Positions 61,401-64,000 of a stretch of 64,000 nucleotides of DNA are shown piece after piece. Location: assembly GCA_028752905.1 (NCBI GenBank), contig JAQNBH010000014.1, forward strand, positions 22,663,990 through 22,727,989. The letters are read 5' to 3'. Source of the DNA: Cladorhizidae sp. MBARI D1340-BT2 (lineage: Eukaryota; Porifera; Demospongiae; Poecilosclerida; Cladorhizidae). The position numbers were made by a program, and so were the translations under genes. A model generated the notes under the pieces. That model made no database searches and was not told the origin of the DNA. It saw only the letters and a list, made by a program, of their open reading frames with translations. Position 1 is the stretch's first letter. Every line of letters begins with the position of its first letter.

Positions 61401-63200
61401 AATGCCTAGTGAGCCTATGTATGCATATATACACACATGCATCATAAGTAAATGCCTAGTGAGTCTATGTATGCATATATACACACATGCATCATAAGTA
61501 AATGCCTAGTGAGCCTATGTATGCATATATACACACATGCATCATAAGTAAATGCCTAGTGAGTCTATGTATGCATATATACACACATGCATCATAAGTA
61601 AATGCCTAGTGAGCCTATGTATGCATATATACACACATGCATCATAAGTAAATACCTAGTGAGCCTATGTATGCATATATACACACATGCATCATAAGTA
61701 AATGCCTAGTGAGCCTATGTATGCATATATACACACATGCATCATAAGTAAATACCTAGTGAGCCTATGTATGCATATATACACACATGCATCATAAGTA
61801 AATGCCTAGTGAGTCTATGTATGCATATATACACACATGCATCATAAGTAAATGCCTAGTGAGTCTATGTATGCATATATACACACATGCATCATAAGTA
61901 AATGCCTAGTGAGCCTATGTATGCATATATACACACATGCATCATAAGTAAATGCCTAGTGAGCCTATGTATGCATATATACACACATGCATCATAAGTA
62001 AATGCCTAGTGAGTCTATGTATGCATATATACACACATGCATCATAAGTAAATGCCTAGTGAGCCTATGTATGCATATATACACACATGCATCATAAGTA
62101 AATGCCTAGTGAGTCTATGTATGCATATATACACACATGCATCATAAGTAAATGCCTAGTGAGCCTATGTATGCATATATACACACATGCATCATAAGTA
62201 AATGCCTAGTGAGCCTATGTATGCATATATACACACATGCATCATAAGTAAATGCCTAGTGAGCCTATGTATGCATATATACACACATGCATCATAAGTA
62301 AATGCCTAGTGAGCCTATGTATGCATATATACACACATGCATCATAAGTAAATGCCTAGTGAGCCTATGTATGCATATATACACACATGCATCATAAGTA
62401 AATACCTAGTGAGTCTATGTATGCATATATACACACATGCATCATAAGTAAATGCCTAGTGAGTCTATGTATGCATATATACACACATGCATCATAAGTA
62501 AATACCTAGTGAGCCTATGTATGCATATATACACACATGCATCATAAGTAAATGCCTAGTGAGCCTATGTATGCATATATACACACATGCATCATCATAA
62601 GTAAATACCTAGTGAGTCTATGTATGCATATATACACACATGCATCATAAGTAAATACCTAGTGAGTCTATGTATGCATATATGCACACATGCATCATAA
62701 GTAAATGCCTAGTGAGTCTATGTATGCATATATGCACACATGCATCATAAGTAAATACCTAGTGAGCCTATGTATGCATATATACACACATGCATCATAA
62801 GTAAATGCCTAGTGAGCCTATGTATGCATATATACACACATGCATCATAAGTAAATGCCTAGTGAGCCTATGTATGCATATATACACACATGCATCATAA
62901 GTAAATGCCTAGTGAGTCTATGTATGCATATATGCACACATGCATCATAAGTAAATACCTAGTGAGCCTATGTATGCATATATACACACATGCATCATAA
63001 GTAAATACCTAGTGAGCCTATGTATGCATATATACACACATGCATCATAAGTAAATGCCTAGTGAGTCTATGTATGCATATATACACACATGCATCATAA
63101 GTAAATGCCTAGTGAGCCTATGTATGCATATATACACACATGCATCATAAGTAAATGCCTAGTGAGCCTATGTATGCATATATACACACATGCATCATAA
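55440..63200. repeat. Large higher-order duplication of about 4.2-5.1 kb within the satellite
   Basis: Marker units pair up: ACACACACATCATAAG at 55521 and 59735 (distance 4214), CATTATAAG at 56427 and 60791 (4364), GAGTCATG at 56748 and 61112 (4364), CATCATCATAAG at 57526 and 62590 (5064). Distance steps of 150 and 700 bp equal gains of 3 and 14 units. A nested duplication of 1206 bp pairs the ATAGTAATACAC units at 58119 and 59325. Confidence 0.85.
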
Positions 63201-64000
63201 GTAAATGCCTAGTGAGTCTATGTATGCATATATACACACATGCATCATAAGTAAATGCCTAGTGAGCCTATGTATGCATATATACACACATGCATCATAA
63301 GTAAATGCCTAGTGAGTCTATGTATGCATATATACACACATGCATCATAAGTAAATGCCTAGTGAGCCTATGTATGCATATATACACACATGCATCATAA
63401 GTAAATGCCTAGTGAGTCTATGTATGCATATATACACACATGCATCATAAGTAAATGCCTAGTGAGCCTATGTATGCATATATACACACATGCATCATAA
63501 GTAAATACCTAGTGAGCCTATGTATGCATATATACACACATGCATCATAAGTAAATGCCTAGTGAGCCTATGTATGCATATATACACACATGCATCATAA
63601 GTAAATACCTAGTGAGCCTATGTATGCATATATACACACATGCATCATAAGTAAATGCCTAGTGAGTCTATGTATGCATATATACACACATGCATCATAA
63701 GTAAATGCCTAGTGAGTCTATGTATGCATATATACACACATGCATCATAAGTAAATGCCTAGTGAGCCTATGTATGCATATATACACACATGCATCATAA
63801 GTAAATGCCTAGTGAGCCTATGTATGCATATATACACACATGCATCATAAGTAAATGCCTAGTGAGTCTATGTATGCATATATACACACATGCATCATAA
63901 GTAAATGCCTAGTGAGCCTATGTATGCATATATACACACATGCATCATAAGTAAATGCCTAGTGAGTCTATGTATGCATATATACACACATGCATCATAA

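Larger units (their letters stand above)
41189..64000. repeat. 50-bp satellite array, about 450 copies, open at the window end
   Basis: From 41189 to the last base every 50 bp repeats a unit made of CCTATGTATGCATATATACA followed by CACATGCATCATAAGTAAAT and GCCTAGTGAG. At 22.8 kb this is about 456 units. Each unit has two ATGCAT palindromes. Most variation sits at three transition sites: GAG[C/T]CTA, TAT[A/G]CAC and AAAT[G/A]CC. Rare indel units (for example near 42256, 42891, 46294, 47760, 54980, 56750, 58121 and 59327) serve as landmarks. No other sequence interrupts the array. The two open frames of 63 residues inside it are shadows: three 50-bp units make 150 bp, so a frame can repeat every 50 codons. 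Confidence 0.98.

Noticed and set aside
41189..64000. CRISPR-like regular spacing
   Set aside because: There are no unique spacers; the whole 50-bp unit repeats head to tail, and the surrounding DNA is eukaryotic.

Overview
The window looks like nuclear DNA of a metazoan, most likely a marine invertebrate such as a sponge or cnidarian. The basis is AT-rich, gene-poor sequence with TATA boxes and eukaryotic poly(A) signals, decayed copies of animal transposon classes (R2-like non-LTR, Penelope-like, hAT with a TTF zinc finger, MITE-like elements), many micro- and minisatellites, and a very long satellite array. The species cannot be fixed from the sequence alone. No rRNA, tRNA, operon or CRISPR array was recognised.

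Layout. 1-15,200 is mostly non-coding: microsatellites, a MITE-like element (1530-2070), a decayed non-LTR retroelement on the minus strand (5965-7330), weak exon-like pieces (9.58-10.55 kb), a decayed unidentified repetitive gene (11.56-12.52 kb) and Penelope-like fragments (12.5-12.96 and 14.68-15.15 kb). 15,200-37,460 holds a local family of one unusual gene. Two copies are intact (22624-24861 and 33932-36124, plus strand) and two are decayed (about 15540-15990 and 18621-19225). The intact copies sit in a direct duplication of about 6.2 kb (20010-26203 and 31201-37459). Between them lie minisatellites, a hAT transposase pseudogene and a 1.3-kb inverted-repeat element. 37,460-41,188 is largely unassigned. 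41,189 to the window end is one uninterrupted satellite with a 50-bp unit, roughly 450 copies, with higher-order duplications.

The most interesting genes are the two intact paralogs (745 and 730 aa). Each predicted protein has a signal peptide, an acidic region of about 75 residues, an arginine-rich hinge, and about 600 residues rich in Tyr, Arg and Cys. That last part follows a seven-residue pattern (consensus YYxLYRR) and contains a tandem 77-residue (231-bp) repeat. I do not recognise this family. A secreted, cross-linkable structural or cationic protein is my inference. Each copy has its own TATA box 49 bp before the ATG and an ATTAAA signal after the stop. In the second decayed paralog, the region matching this promoter is split by a 5'-truncated retroelement.
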